From positions 25,452,752 through 25,516,751 of the forward strand of contig JAMXIF010000042.1 in the NCBI GenBank assembly GCA_028583685.1: 64,000 nt of DNA, written 5' to 3'. Positions 12,451-23,960 of the stretch are shown piece after piece (within the stretch, counting starts at the first letter, position 1; the number at the start of each line of letters is the position of its first letter). A program made the translations under genes and the position numbers. Source of the DNA: Petaurus breviceps papuanus. Taxonomy: Eukaryota > Chordata > Mammalia > Diprotodontia > Petauridae. A model generated the notes under the pieces. That model did not search any database and was not told where the DNA came from. It was given only the letters and a program-made list of their open reading frames with translations.

Positions 12451-13127
12451 CCACAATTCTGAAAAAACAGGAAATTTTTCTATAGCCGTTCTGTAATCTT
12501 GAGTTTGCTAACCAATGTTGCTTAAATTCATGGTCCTCATTCCCACCTTTCCAATCTGCCTGACAATACCTCTTTTCTTTCCTGCCTCCTCTCAAGAAAT
12601 TGGCCATACTGGGGATAAGCCATAAACAGTCATCTCCGGACCTTGAGCCATATGTTCAATATTAACTACAGGAACAGTATAGATGCCACATGCCCTTGAT
12701 TCTAGTTTACTCTTGTTCCCATGGTATCAGCCCACTCGAACCAGAAACAATCTTCTAATAAAACACCTGCTGATTTAAGAGAGAAAAATCATACTGAACA
12801 AGAGTCTATGGTTGTTGTCTGCACCTGTGAGGAGAAGCAGGAGATCCATTTAAGAAAATTTTCTTAAAGTGGATTATACCTATACATAGATTGAAATTAT
12901 GAATTGTCTCCTGGATCGACAGACATCAATTACACTGTAGTCTGAACCACATGGATACCTCTTTAACCTCAGCCTAGGGGCTCTGAAGAGTGCAGGGGGC
13001 AAGGTGGGTTCTCCTGTTGTCCACCTTGATTAATGCTTCCTTGATTCCACTCCACCCCAGGCACCACCAACCCAATACCCCTCCAAAACCATAGACCCTA
13101 CCAGGACCGCCAGAACTTCCTCTAACC
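12451..13127. other. Unassigned intergenic sequence
   Basis: No gene, RNA or clear repeat seen. The C-rich segment near 12960-13127 may be the diverged 5' part of the hAT element that follows. Confidence 0.5.
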
Positions 13128-13253
13128 CGACCAGATGCAAATGTAATTAGGACTGTTGAACAAAATAAATAAAAATAGAACACAACATAGATAATGGTAA
13201 TTTGTAGTTTTCTAAGTCAATATGCAACTTCAGGGATCCTATTTGAGTTTGAC
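13128..13253 (+). mobile_element. Non-autonomous hAT element, copy A of the 'tttgacaccactg' family
   Basis: It shares 'aacatagataatggtaattt' and the terminal 'gagtttgacaccactg' with copies at 26126-26300 and 42238-42438. Only the 3' portion is clear here. The short terminal motif and lack of coding sequence suit a MITE-like hAT. Confidence 0.65.
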
Positions 13254-13255
13254 AC

Positions 13256-13420
13256 CACTGATCTAGACCATCTAGATATCTAAGCACTTCACCCAGAAAG
13301 GGTGAATGAGTTGCCTGAGGGCACAATGAAAATAGGAAACAAAGCTAAAATTTAAGCCTAGATCTTCTGACTCCAAATCTTGAGTTCTTTCCATTATCAT
13401 GTTCTACCTAATTCTTCTTT
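13256..13420 (-). repeat. MIR-like SINE
   Basis: Antisense MIR with a 'cttctgactccaaatcttga' head region and a core-like segment. Directly abuts the hAT 3' end. Confidence 0.6.
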
Positions 13421-13840
13421 TATGAGTCTGAAATCTATTTTAACAGCAACCAAGATAACTTCCTTTCCCCACCTGCTGGCTCACTCCCAGAGAAAAGTCA
13501 TTATCTAATAGCTATAACATGGTGTTTAGAATAATAATTCCAATTCATTTGCCCTACTGACAGTTGTGAAAGAGACAGATTATACTGACCAAATCCATGT
13601 ACAACAAACACCATTGCAGGCCAACTCTTAGCATGGCAAAAACGTTTCTGAACAATTATGTTGTCCCTGTCCCCATTTTCCCCATCCCTCACCCTAGACC
13701 ATGATGTACTGGAATTATGAGAAGTCTGAGGTGTTGATTTAACTTTCAGCAGTTTGAAGACTGAGGTAAGGGTGGGAGTGTTAGGAGAACCAAGGAATTT
13801 CTGCTTAAACAGGGACCAGGACCTTAATAATAATAGTACA
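13421..13840. other. Unassigned intergenic sequence
   Basis: Apparently unique DNA. The 123-codon - strand open frame that covers it has no recognised domain and no coding support. Confidence 0.5.
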
Positions 13841-13981
13841 GGGGCATCTGGGTGGCACAGTGAATAGAGCACCAGCCCTGGAGTTAGGAGAACCTGGGTT
13901 CAGATCCGGCCTCAGACACTTAACACAAAAATTAGCCCCTTGGAGAAGTCACTTAACCCCAATTGCCCTCCAAAAAGCAAT
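13841..13981 (+). repeat. WSINE1-like SINE
   Basis: Starts 'ggggcatctgggtggcacag' with box B 'gggttcagatcc' and the tail 'gccctccaaaaagcaa'. Well preserved head, so relatively young. Confidence 0.85.
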
Positions 13982-13984
13982 AAT

Positions 13985-14210
13985 AATAGCACATATTTAT
14001 AGTTATATCCATGCTCATTTGAACCACTTAATTATCCTATTTGGAAGGTGGTAATATTATTCTCATTTATTAATGAGGAAACTGAGTTTCAGAGTGGATA
14101 AAAGAAATTCCCAGGGCCACACAGCAAGTATGTGTCTAAGGCAGGATTAAAATCCTGATCTTGTCTCTGTGATCAGTCCTCTAGCTACTATACCATACTG
14201 TCTCTATCTT
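13985..14210 (-). repeat. CORE-SINE (MIR/THER-type)
   Basis: Antisense full-length pattern: 3' tail first, the core 'taatgaggaaactgagtttc', then the head 'ctagctactataccatactg'. Confidence 0.7.
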
Positions 14211-14379
14211 ATTATAAATAAGACCAAAATCAAGAACTAGGTAGATGATTCATGGACCAATAGATTTGGAGGTTGGAGACAGTATGTCAAACAGAAGTCA
14301 TATCAAAACCAGGAATTACAACATCATAGGAGACAGAGCTCAGGAGAACAACTGGGGAAACCTGGAGTTTTAAGATTCT

Positions 14380-14526
14380 TCTTTTTTTTTTCTTTTTGGA
14401 GGGGGAAGGCAGGGCAATGGGGGTTAAGTGACTTGCCCAAGGTCACATTGCTGAGGTAAAATTTGAACTCAACTCCTCTTGACTCCAGGACCGGTTCTCT
14501 ATTCACTCTGCCACCTAGCTGCCCCC
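14380..14526 (-). repeat. WSINE1-like SINE
   Basis: Antisense copy: T-rich tail at 14382-14397, then 'ggttaagtgacttgcccaag', ending in the head 'tctgccacctagctgccccc'. Confidence 0.85.
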
Positions 14527-14752
14527 GGAGTTTGATTTTTATAGTTTGGTATTAGCCAAGTAAAGGTATAGTGTGGGGTGAAGGTTGTCTTGACTTGAGA
14601 CATTCAATTGATTTATAGGTACATGTTTTATATTTGGATATGGACAGCCAGCTCCCCTTTCAGTTTCTTCTGAAGCAAACGTACACTCCTGTCCCCTAGT
14701 CACATTGTTTTTCATGGCAATAGCCAAGGGCGTGGTGCCCACCTGCCACACA

Positions 14753-15135
14753 TCTTCTTACCTGTGACTTCGAGAAGCATGTGCAGCAGCCACATCCCAG
14801 AAAAACCATCTCACCAGAGAAGCTAAATTAGCTTGAGGGTAACTGACAGTTACCCATCAGTGAGTTAGGGGGCTACCTACCCCCAGAATATGAAGGCTTC
14901 CCCTGTCTGAAAGGGGTGATGAGACCAATCTGTTCCAGTGGCCAGGAAGGCAGCTGAAGCAGGCACTGTGGAGTGCTTAGAGCTTGGTCTGACATCAAAG
15001 ATGCTAAGGTCATATCCTGCAAGGCCACCTTGACTTGTGCGCTGCCACTGAACTCCAAAGACTCCAGATGAGGGAGGCCAATGACTTTGCATAGCTGTGC
15101 CTCACTTAAATCCAATTCAGGCAAGTCAGGACACT
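14753..15135 (+). repeat. RTE LINE 5'-region fragment
   Basis: Closely parallels 7300-7700 of the big RTE element: 'aggcagctgaagcagg' against 'aggaagctgaagcagg', and both end at 'tgcctcacttaaat'. It stops before the endonuclease region, so it is either a truncated RTE or a SINE built from RTE ends. Confidence 0.7.
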
Positions 15136-15274
15136 ACCTTTAAAACAAAGGATGAAAAGCAACAGCTGATGGTCCACATGATTGATGTATCAAAACCCAA
15201 CGATAGCAAAATCATGTGGACCATTCATTAATATTTGATGTGCTAACTATGCGATTATCATAGCTGAACATTTT

Positions 15275-16955
15275 TGTCTTCAATCCATCTTTCCCTATTA
15301 AATCCTTTACTGCTCCCTACAAACCTACCCAAGTATCTCCCACTCTTAAGAAACCCCCATTTGATCCTCATTAGCCATCATTGTCTATATCTTTTCCCCT
15401 TTGTGGCCAAATTCCTTGAGAAAATTATCTTCAGTAAGTGCCACCACTTCCTGTCTTCTAGCTTTCTTATAAACCATCCATAGGCTGGTTTCTGACCTAA
15501 TAATCCCATTGAAACAGCTGTCTCTTTCAAGATACCAATGATTTCTTAATTCTCATTCTCTCTCAATCCTGATTCTGCTTGAAATATCTGCAGCATTTGA
15601 TGCTGGTGTTCATCTTTTCCTTCTGGTTCCTCATCCATGCCATGACCTCTGACCAAGGGTATCCCCCAAAGCTCTGCACTTGGCCCATTTCTCCATTCTC
15701 TATATACTATCTTACTTGGTGATCTCATCAGCTCCCCTGGATTCAATGTTCATCTCTAAGAAAATGATTCTCAGATCTGTATACTCAGCCCTAGTCTCTC
15801 TGTTTCACTGTGGTCGTATCTCCAAATTCCTCTTGGACATAACAAACTGGATTTCCTGTAGGTGCCTCAAATGTAATATGCCCAAAGCAGAACTCATTAT
15901 TTTTTTCTGCCAAACACTCACCTTTCAGTAGTTGCTACCATTTTCAAGGCACTAGCTTCCTCCTGCTCACCCAGGCTCCCATCTTCAGCCTCATCCCTCA
16001 ACTCCTCACTTAAACTCACCCACATATCCAGTCTTTGGCTAGAGCTTGTCATTTCGACCTTCACAACATCTCTATTATGCAACACTTGCTCTCTACTCAT
16101 GCAGCTTCCTCCCTGGTACAGGTCTTCATCATCTTCAGCTGGACTACTGCTACAGTCTTCTGACTGCTTTCTCTGTTTCTAGGCTCTTCCCACCCCAATC
16201 CATCCTCCACTTCTTTGCCAATGAGATTTTTTTTCTCTAGCTTATCTGACCACATCACTCCCCATTCTTACCCCTGCTCAAGTAACTCCAATCTCTCCCT
16301 TTTTATTCTAGGGAAAAAATATAAATCTCTCTGTTTGGCATCTAAAAATAACCTGAATCCTTCCTACCTCTCCAGACTTCTTTTACCTTACTCTCCTGCA
16401 ACAACATTAGCCTACTCTCTGTTCCTTTAACACGACACCACCTCCACAGTCTGTTCCTTTGCCCTGTGCCTGAAAAGTTCTCCCTCCTACCTCTGCATCT
16501 TAGTTTCTCCAGGTTTTTTTAAGGACTCAGCTCAAAACCTATCTTCTGTAGGAGGCCTTTCTTATTTCCCCACCACCCCAGCTGCAAATATAATCTCCTT
16601 TCAGAGTTCCTTCATATAAGACACACACATATTTGCACCTAGAAATTTACATGTCTGTCCACTAAAAATGTACATTCTTTGAAAACAAAAATTATTTCTT
16701 CTCTCTTTCTTTTTCATCCCAAAGCTTAACGCAATGCCTAGAACAGGGGTGGGGAACCTGTGACCCTCTAGGTCTTCAAGTGCTTCCCTTTGACTGAATC
16801 CAAATTTCATATAACATCCTTGTTTGGATTCAATAAAAGGACCACATTTGAGTACCTAGAGGGCCACATGTGGTCTCAAGGCTGCAGGTTCCCCACCCCT
16901 GGCCAAGAACCTAATACTTAATAAATTCTTATTGACTAAATGCCTGACTCAATGT
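15275..16955 (+). repeat. L2 LINE, 1.7-kb 3' half
   Basis: Sense L2 with remnants of the ORF2 reverse transcriptase: a 'tctgcagcatttgatgctgg' block near 15586 and the region around 'cctcaaatgtaatatgccca' near 15868. It runs on to the 3' end at about 16955 ('cttaataaattcttattgac'). Many indels; no intact frame. Its 3' end is interrupted by an hAT element at 16744-16901. Confidence 0.8.
16744..16901 (+). mobile_element. Non-autonomous hAT transposon with TIRs and 8-bp target duplication
   Basis: A 158-bp element with terminal inverted repeats: it begins CAGGGGTGGGGAACCTG and ends with its near-complement GCAGGTTCCCCACCCCTG. It is flanked by 8-bp duplications gcctagaa (16736-16743) and gccaagaa (16902-16909), 7/8 identical. 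It interrupts the last bases of an L2, so it is younger than that L2. A second copy lies at 54232-54394. Confidence 0.88.
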
Positions 16956-18754
16956 GACTTGGTTTGTCCTGAGTTTCAGAAACAAGGGTAGAGGTGTAAA
17001 GACCTTAAATGAAAATGGGAGTCATTTTCCAAAGGTTTTAGTCAAACTGAAATAAATATCTTCAGTTAAAGGAATTTTATCTGAGTTATATGATATGTAA
17101 TTGTTAGCACATTTAGAGAGCAAGGACAATTGAACTGTTGGGAGTGGTGAGGCAGTGGCTCTAGGCAGTAGTTCCAAGCCACGCATTAATATTTTCCCCA
17201 CGCTTAGGCTACAGTAAAGGTGGGTGCTGGTGTTAGAGGCTGGCCAGTTACATGGAAGGTTGTCTTTTAATGAGGGAGAGGAAGTCAGATTAGACATGGT
17301 TTTGTCTGAGTAGAACTGTTTCGAGAATTTGATGTTCATGCCTTTCCTTGTGGACCTGTTTACTTTTGTGTGCAACTGTGTGTGTGTGTGTGTGCACGTG
17401 AAGTCTTATGTTCTGGACCACACTGCCCATCTGTCCAAAGTTTGGGACACAGAATAATGAGCTTTTCAGAAATAAATCATTTAAAGGTCAAAAAAAGGCT
17501 GAGCCTTCCTTTGGCAATACCTTCTGAGTCCTTCCCTTTTGTCTCAAGTATGCCTATATCAGAAGTCATGGGGCCATATTGACTGGATCTCTCATTAATG
17601 CCTGACAAATACTTCATGAAATTCCAAATCATGGTTGTCCAATTGCAATAAGGCAAGAGTGAATATCTTGTCTTGGGAAACTCATGGATACAATATATGC
17701 TCAAATGCCACAGATAATTTTGCGTAGTTGCTCTACAGATGTTGTAATTATTCTGCAACTTATCCAGATGTGACTACTGCAAGTTTGGCATGTGTACAAG
17801 ATGGAGAAATAAGCCTCCATTGTCTAACATAACTTAAAATTTTGACGCCAAGCATGGAATTCAGTTCAATTCAATATGTTAAACAGAATGTGTATTTGAT
17901 ATAGAATCCATTCCCACCCAAAGATTCCAATCAGAGAAGTACTCCCATCCTGAATCAATATTCCAGCTGCTCGACTAAGTCCTGAAATGCATTTTATGTC
18001 CCCAAGATTGAGCTATAGCCAACATTATAACTAGTTCTGTCTGTGCTATGTTATGTAGAAGCAGATATATTTTTTTATAAAACATGGGTAATCTGCCACC
18101 CTATTAACCAGAACCCCACAATTAACCATATGTGTTTTTCCCCCATACTTCATTTTTAGGGGTCAAATAAAAAAAAAAGTTGGTATTCATTTACCAAATA
18201 CAATGTATAAAGAAGCGGGTGCATACAGGAAGTAATTCAATGTTCTCTCCATATTTTAGATCTACTTCTCATTCCATTCTTTTGTATAAAAAATGAGGCA
18301 GCAGAAGATAGGGCTTCCATAATCTAATTTGTCCTTAAAAGGAAATGACTTAACTGTTTCTGTAAAGTTGCCCAGTCTGCCTCCTCTCCTCTTCTTTCTT
18401 CCCAGAGAAGGGATTCTTCTGAGATGGGAACCAGAAACAAGCTTAGCTGACACGGTCCAGATAAGTGGTACGAAGCCAAATCTGCTCTGAAATCTCGCAT
18501 CTTTGCTTGATCTTCCTCTGGCCTGTTCATGAGGTACTAAAGCCACCAAGCCATGAATTCCACCTGATAGAAACACCTGTGGACACACGGCACTCTGAAA
18601 GATGCCAGCTCCTCAGTGGCAGCAAAACCAGGTCCACTTACTGCTTAGTGCTATTTCTCCTAGTTTCCCCTCTTCTTTCCTGGCATTCACTCAGTATCCT
18701 CATGCCAAGCAGCACACACAACTTGCCATGACCATTGACTCTCTTGCCATTCTA
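16956..18754. other. Unassigned, apparently unique intergenic sequence
   Basis: About 1.8 kb with no recognised repeat except a short GT run at 17379-17395. Several small open frames on both strands, none with a recognisable protein. No promoter or exon supported. Confidence 0.5.
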
Positions 18755-18960
18755 ATTTGTTACTGTTGTCATTTCCACCACATCTGACTCTTTTGACCCC
18801 ACTTCCTTCTCCAGCTCATTTTACAGATGAAGAAACTGAGGCAATCAGGGTTAAGTGGCTTGCCCAGGGTCACACAGCTAATAAGTGTCTGACCCTGGAT
18901 TTGAACTCACTAAGATGAGTCTTTTTGATTCCACGTCTGTCCACTGCACCATGGTATTCT
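18755..18960 (-). repeat. MAR1 SINE
   Basis: Antisense MAR1: 'ccttctccagctcattttac' tail, core 'gatgaagaaactgaggcaa', and 'ggtcacacagctaataag' toward the head. Confidence 0.82.
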
Positions 18961-18994
18961 ATACTAGACCTATGTCAGTAGCCTCTTTGCCACT

Positions 18995-19240
18995 CCTCTC
19001 CCCCCCCCCCAGAGTGTTAGACTTACAACTTGAAAAACCTGGGTTTTAAATCCTACCTCAGACATTTAGTGGCTGTGTTCGTGGACAATCATTCTCTTAG
19101 AGCCTCAGTTTTCTTATCTCTAAAATGGGGATAATAATATTAGCTCTACATACTTCACAGGGTGGTTATAGGGAGAAATGCTGTATTAATCTTAAAGAGG
19201 TATTCCAATGTGACGAACCCTTCTAAATACTCCTGCAGAA
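18995..19240 (+). repeat. MIR-like CORE-SINE
   Basis: Sense MIR: core 'gcctcagttttcttatctct', followed by 'aaaatggggataataatatt' and the 'cacagggtggttatagg' tail. Confidence 0.75.
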
Positions 19241-19454
19241 CTTTAATCATTCCTCTGACCAGATTCTCCCAGTACTGGAACATCCCAATTTAATAATTTT
19301 ACTGTCAAATAATAGATATGAAGATTTAAAATCTTTCTATTAAAAAAGTAAAAGTGTAAAAATGTAAAAATTAAAAATGTAAAAGTGTTTACAAGATATA
19401 ATCTATGTAATCCAACTTTTTGAAAGTGGTAATGAAATTCTTCCCTGTCCCATG

Positions 19455-19695
19455 CATGCCAGCATGTGTGTTGTGTTTGTGCTAGTGAATTAGTGAATGA
19501 ATATGTGTATACATAAGTGAACAGTTGTATGTGTGAATAAGTGAATCAATATTGTGTGTGTAAGTGAACAAGTGTATGTGGGAACAAATGAATGAGTGTG
19601 TGTATATGTGAGCAAATGAATGAATGTGTATAAGTGAATGAATATTTGTGTATGTGAATAAGTGGATGTGTGTGTGTTTGTGAAAGTTTGTGCAT
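19455..19695. repeat. Degenerate GTGTAT/AAGTGAAT minisatellite
   Basis: About 240 bp alternating GTGTAT-type and GAATAAGTGAAT-type words in imperfect tandem. Open frames read through it on the - strand as Thr/His-rich polypeptides, which is an artefact of the repeat. Confidence 0.8.
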
Positions 19696-19865
19696 ATAGG
19701 TTGTTGAATGTCCAGAATACTGACATTGTGTGGGCATAAGATTCATATTTGGAAGAAACCTTAGTGAATATCTAATTGAATTCCTTCTCATTTTACTGTA
19801 AACCCAGGGATTTACTTACACTAACCCGTATGCCAAACTATTTAAAAGTGACATTGTTGTACATT

Positions 19866-19965
19866 AGTCAATAAATATTTATTGAGCATTTATTCTGTGC
19901 GAGCTCTCAGGTTCTGGGTGCTTGTTCTCAAGTAGCTTACAGTCTAGACAGGGAGACCACTCACA
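19866..19965 (-). repeat. L2 LINE 3' end
   Basis: Antisense L2 terminus: 'caataaatatttattgagca', then 'aagtagcttacagtctagac'. Confidence 0.7.
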
Positions 19966-20024
19966 ACACCTGACAGTCAGTGAAGGAAATGGGAGTATCA
20001 AAAATGCATGGTTTTCAGAAAGTC

Positions 20025-20285
20025 ATGATAATTCCTTACATTCATTGTACTTTGCCATTTGTAAAACATATTCCCATGCTTTCAGTGCATTTATTCCTCA
20101 ATGAGATAGGCAAGGTTATCAATCGCATTTTGTAAGTGAGGGAAATTGAAGATCAAGAGGTTCCATATTTTACCCATGTTTATACATCAGATGCATTTGT
20201 AACAATGGCAGGGGCAGAATTCAAACCCAGGACTTCTGACTCCAGATCCAGGGCTCTTTTTATTATACTGTGCTGCTGTCTCAGA
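20025..20285 (-). repeat. CORE-SINE (MIR/THER-type)
   Basis: Antisense copy: tail near 20040-20120, core 'agtgagggaaattgaagatc', head 'cttctgactccagatccagg'. Confidence 0.7.
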
Positions 20286-20352
20286 AATATGGTAGCTATC
20301 CAGTTAGCCTCAGTAAATACTTTAAAAGTGATGGTAACTGACAGGAAGGAAA

Positions 20353-20407
<55 letters not shown>
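20353..20407. repeat. (CA)n microsatellite
   Basis: About 27 uninterrupted CA units; likely polymorphic. Confidence 0.97.
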
Positions 20408-20408
<1 letters not shown>

Positions 20409-20754
20409 CTTTCTGGAAAATGTACTATTATGGACAGTTATTTTACAAAATAAATTTGATTTGATTGTGGATTAGAGCAAGGTCTTACAAAGACCCAGAC
20501 CACTTCAGATGTCAGAGATAACAATAAAGAGAATGAAATGTCAATTCTGGCTTGGAACAGTGGCACCTCAGGCCCCATTGTTCTGTGATGATTGCCCAGT
20601 TCAAAGTATATTTATGTAAACCTAGACTTGGAAAGAGATAAAGAGACTGCACTGAACATCATGGCTCTTTCTTCAGCTTTTTGTATGTTGTCACATGAGC
20701 AATATCCATCACCGTTTCTTTTCCTGGTTAAGTCCAAAGAGAACTAGCAGAGAA

Positions 20755-20905
20755 TAGAAAATGTGCTGGCCTAGGAGGGAGAACTCTGGGTTGTCTTCTT
20801 GGCGCTGCTACTTGGCAATTGTATGATCAAGGATCCCATTAGTGCTCTGGACTTTAATTTCCCTAACCACAAAATGGAGAAGGTAAAATTGCATCAGTGT
20901 TTCCT
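20755..20905 (+). repeat. MIR-like SINE fragment
   Basis: Sense, strongly diverged: 'tgctggcctaggagggagaa' head and 'tttaatttccctaaccac' core. Confidence 0.5.
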
Positions 20906-21009
20906 AAACCACTGGTTCATGAGAATTTTTTCTTGATTTGAAATTTTAAATTTTTTTTGTTAAATTTAATTTATGCTATAAAATTATTTATTTATTTATT
21001 TGTGATATA

Positions 21010-21125
21010 AAATTACATTTTAGAAATGAGGAAATTGAGGCTCAGGAAATTCCCTATCTTACCCTTGGTTACTCAGTGTATACATTTATAACAATGGCAG
21101 AGCCAGAATTCAAATCCATTCTTAT
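21010..21125 (-). repeat. MIR-like SINE fragment
   Basis: Antisense core 'gaaatgaggaaattgaggct' and the downstream 'gagccagaattcaaatcc' head part. Confidence 0.6.
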
Positions 21126-21139
21126 AAAATTTGATCAAT

Positions 21140-21312
21140 ATCTTTTGTGTTTATATTGCCCACCCCACTCCAGATATGCATGTGGACTATTTGTATCTAC
21201 GCTCCGGTGGAGCCTTCCGAGCTTGTATGGGTCTGATCAGCCACTATCAGTACCTTGATTCCAACATAGTGATGTCATTTTGATCCTCTTTGAGAACAAG
21301 GGACAACAACCA
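21140..21312 (+). repeat. RTE LINE 3' end fragment
   Basis: Contains the RTE terminal block 'gatgtcattttgatcctctt' followed by 'aagggacaacaaccaacc'. 'ggtctgatcagccac' parallels 11122-11138 of the larger RTE. A 5'-truncated insertion in the same strand as the 7.2-kb element. Confidence 0.72.
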
Positions 21313-21439
21313 ACCAACCAATCGATATCATCCATATTTCCCAATTTATCCTCTCTATATCAGAGAACCATCCTCTATTAGAAAGTATTTTTAAAGTCCA
21401 CCAAATCCAACCAACTCATGGAAATAGCCTGATATGTTT

Positions 21440-21960
21440 GTACAGATTTCACTCCCCTAACCCTCATTTCTTTTTTAAGGCCAAATTTGATTATTATCAG
21501 TTCATAGCATTATTATAGTCATTGCACATATTGTTTTCTTGGATCAGCTTACTGCATTTTGCATCAATTCAAATAATTTTCATGTTTTTTCCATGTTTGT
21601 TTGCACTGTATTATATTTTTTTTTTGCAGGGCAATTGGGTTAAGTAACTTGCCTAAGATCACACTGCTAGTTTTTTGTTAAGTGTCTGAGGGTGGATTTG
21701 AACTCAGGTCCTCCTGACTCCAGGGCCATTGCTCTATTCACTGTACCACCTAGCCGCCCCTTTTCATTGTATTCTGATAGCACTTTTCATACCTCTTCTT
21801 ATCAAACAGTACTATTCTGTTACATTTGTGTGCTACATAATTTGCTCAGCCATTTTCAATCTACTTTGTTTCCTATTCTGCAAAACTTTTACTATCACTA
21901 GGCCTTATTTCTCACAATCATAAATTATACAACCTGATTTGTTCATCCACCTATCCCCCA
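21440..21960 (-). repeat. L1 LINE 3' UTR/ORF2 end, older subfamily
   Basis: Antisense of the L1 3' region ('ggatcagcttactgcatttt', later 'atttgctcagccattttcaa'). Split at 21614-21760 by a WSINE1-like SINE. Confidence 0.65.
21614..21760 (-). repeat. WSINE1-like SINE nested in L1
   Basis: Poly-T then 'gggcaattgggttaagtaac', ending 'gtaccacctagccgcccc'. Flanks carry an imperfect duplication, CACTGTATTAT (21604-21614) and CATTGTATTCT (21765-21775), 9/11 identical, as expected for L1-mediated integration. Confidence 0.85.
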
Positions 21961-22379
21961 TTCCTTCCTCCTCTAGCTCCTGGTTCCTGCTCCCTGAGTC
22001 ACTTCTGACAAAAACAGTCACTGAGAGAAAAAAAAGAGCAAAATATTTTACTTTTCTTTAATATAGTTTGGGTTGGAAACCCTTTAATGCATGACCATAG
22101 CACTTCTAAGATTCCTTAAAACTCTAAAATTCTTTAAGTTAACAATTGGGGAGACAGCATGAGGTAGCAGTTGAATGAACCTTGATTAGGAAACTTGATG
22201 AACTCTGCCCAATTTTTAGGTAATTTAAAAAAGAAATTTCTCTTTTTTGTTTGGGGGGGGTGTGGTGTGGTGCGATTATGATCCATGATTTCAAAGGTAT
22301 AGGGAATTCCCTGTGAGAAAATTCTGTGAACCAATACAGAAGAACTACTTGAGCCATTTATGGGCTTGGAGATTTGCCC

Positions 22380-22500
22380 TGGTCCCTGAGAATTGAATCA
22401 AGGGTATGATTTGACCCCAGGTCTTCTGAAGTCAAGGCCAACTCTTTATCCCTAAGTCTTCCTTATTTGGAATGCCATATTCACTGCACCATGCTATCTC
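22380..22500 (-). repeat. MIR-like SINE fragment
   Basis: Antisense head part: 'ttgaccccaggtcttctga' through 'actgcaccatgctatctc'. Confidence 0.5.
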
Positions 22501-22804
22501 TTATGAACCTTAATTCCTCATTTTGTGCTCTCGGACCTTAGCTCTCATCCTACTCCTTCATTTGCTACTTTTTAGGATTGAATAAAACCATACTGTCTCT
22601 CAAGGAAGAATACACTTAAAATATCTATCCTTGACATTAGGGAAAATGTTGTGATTGAATGGTTTTTATGGTTTAGATAGCAATATCTTAAATTTGTATA
22701 GACCCTTTCTCCCAATAAATGAACAGTTCATTGTACAGAATTTCAGATTTAAAACATTGATAAAATAAACCTCTAAAGTGCTTTATACAAGAGTGCAAGG
22801 AAGT

Positions 22805-23050
22805 GAGAATAAGGAAACAATAATGTCTCACATTGATACAAAGTGCTTTCATATCCATTATCTCATTTCATCCTTGTAACAACCCTTTAAGGTAAGTAGT
22901 ATAAATATTATTATCCTCATTTGGTAGATTAGGAAAAGCAAGGCACAGAAAGCCTCAGTGACTTGAACAACATCACAGCAAATCAGTGGAAGAGTGAAGA
23001 TTTGAATTTAATTCATTTGATTCTAAGTTTTAAAACCATAGTCATAGAAA
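22805..23050 (-). repeat. CORE-SINE (MIR/THER-type)
   Basis: Antisense tail 'caaagtgctttcatatccat', then 'ttatcctcatttggtagatt' and a degraded head. Confidence 0.7.
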
Positions 23051-23076
23051 ACAGAACTAGAATGGGAACATAGAGA

Positions 23077-23230
23077 TGAGCTTTCCCTTTCCCTCCCTCT
23101 CTCCCTCCTTCCTTCCTTCCTTCCTTCCTTCCTTCCTTCCTTCCTTCCTTCCTTCCTTCTTTCTTTCCTTTCTTCCCCCTTCCTTCTTTCCTTCCTTCCC
23201 CCTTCCTTCTTTCCTTCCTTCCTTCCTTTA
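23077..23230. repeat. (TTCC)n / pyrimidine tract
   Basis: TTCC tandem tract, pure at about 23105-23157 and interrupted afterwards by CCCC and TTTC variants. Confidence 0.95.
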
Positions 23231-23509
23231 TTTTAAGCTAATTTCAAATCAAGAACAATCCCATTTCAGTTACTCCCTCTAAGTCCTAATCAGAATTCTT
23301 TGTCCATTTATGCTTACTTTTCTTCATATGAACACAGAGTATACTCCATTATTCTGGCTGTGCTTTTTTTGGCCTTATTTTATAAAGCTCTTACTGGATT
23401 TCTTTGTCTTTCAAATAATCATTTTTTTTAAATATGAGGAATATACATGAGTTTCTAATATTAGCACAAAAACTCTGTCCTGTAAGGAGTTATTTATTAT
23501 TATTACTAT

Positions 23510-23960
23510 AAATTAATTTTTTTTCGTTTGATAAGCATTTATTTCTCTCCCTCCTATTCACCCACTCCCATTGGGGAAAAAAAAGAAAAACAAAATACTT
23601 ATAACAAATATGCCTAGCCAACTAAAAATGCTTATATTGGCCATGTCCAAAATTGTTTCTTATTTTGCATATTTAATTCTGATACTCTCCAGTCTTGTGT
23701 TGATCATAGTTCTTAAGCCTTTCAAAATACTTTCTTTATTACAATGTTGTTATAGTATAAATTGTTAACGTGGTTCTGCTCAGTTCACTCTGTATCAGTT
23801 CATATAAGTTTTCCCAGTATTTTCTGAAACTTCCCCTTTATCATTTCTTACAGTGCACTATTATTCCATTATATTCATGTACCAAAATTTGTTCAGCGAT
23901 CTTTCAATTGAAGATATCCTCTCCCTTAGTTATTTGCCACACAAAAACATATATGTGTAT
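23510..23960 (-). repeat. L1 LINE 3' end, older subfamily
   Basis: Antisense L1 3' UTR: 'ttggccatgtccaaaattg', then 'ggttctgctcagttcactct' and 'ccattatattcatgtaccaa'. Resembles the fragment at 45290-45500. Confidence 0.68.

Noticed and set aside
18262-18588. 108-codon - frame with a short Leu-rich + counterpart
   Set aside because: No recognised domain, no splice sites in suitable positions, and no support from neighbours.
19490-19791. Thr/His-rich frames on the - strand
   Set aside because: Translation of the GTGTAT minisatellite.
20136-20453. 105-codon + frame and 74-codon - frame
   Set aside because: Depend on the (CA)n repeat and an antisense SINE.
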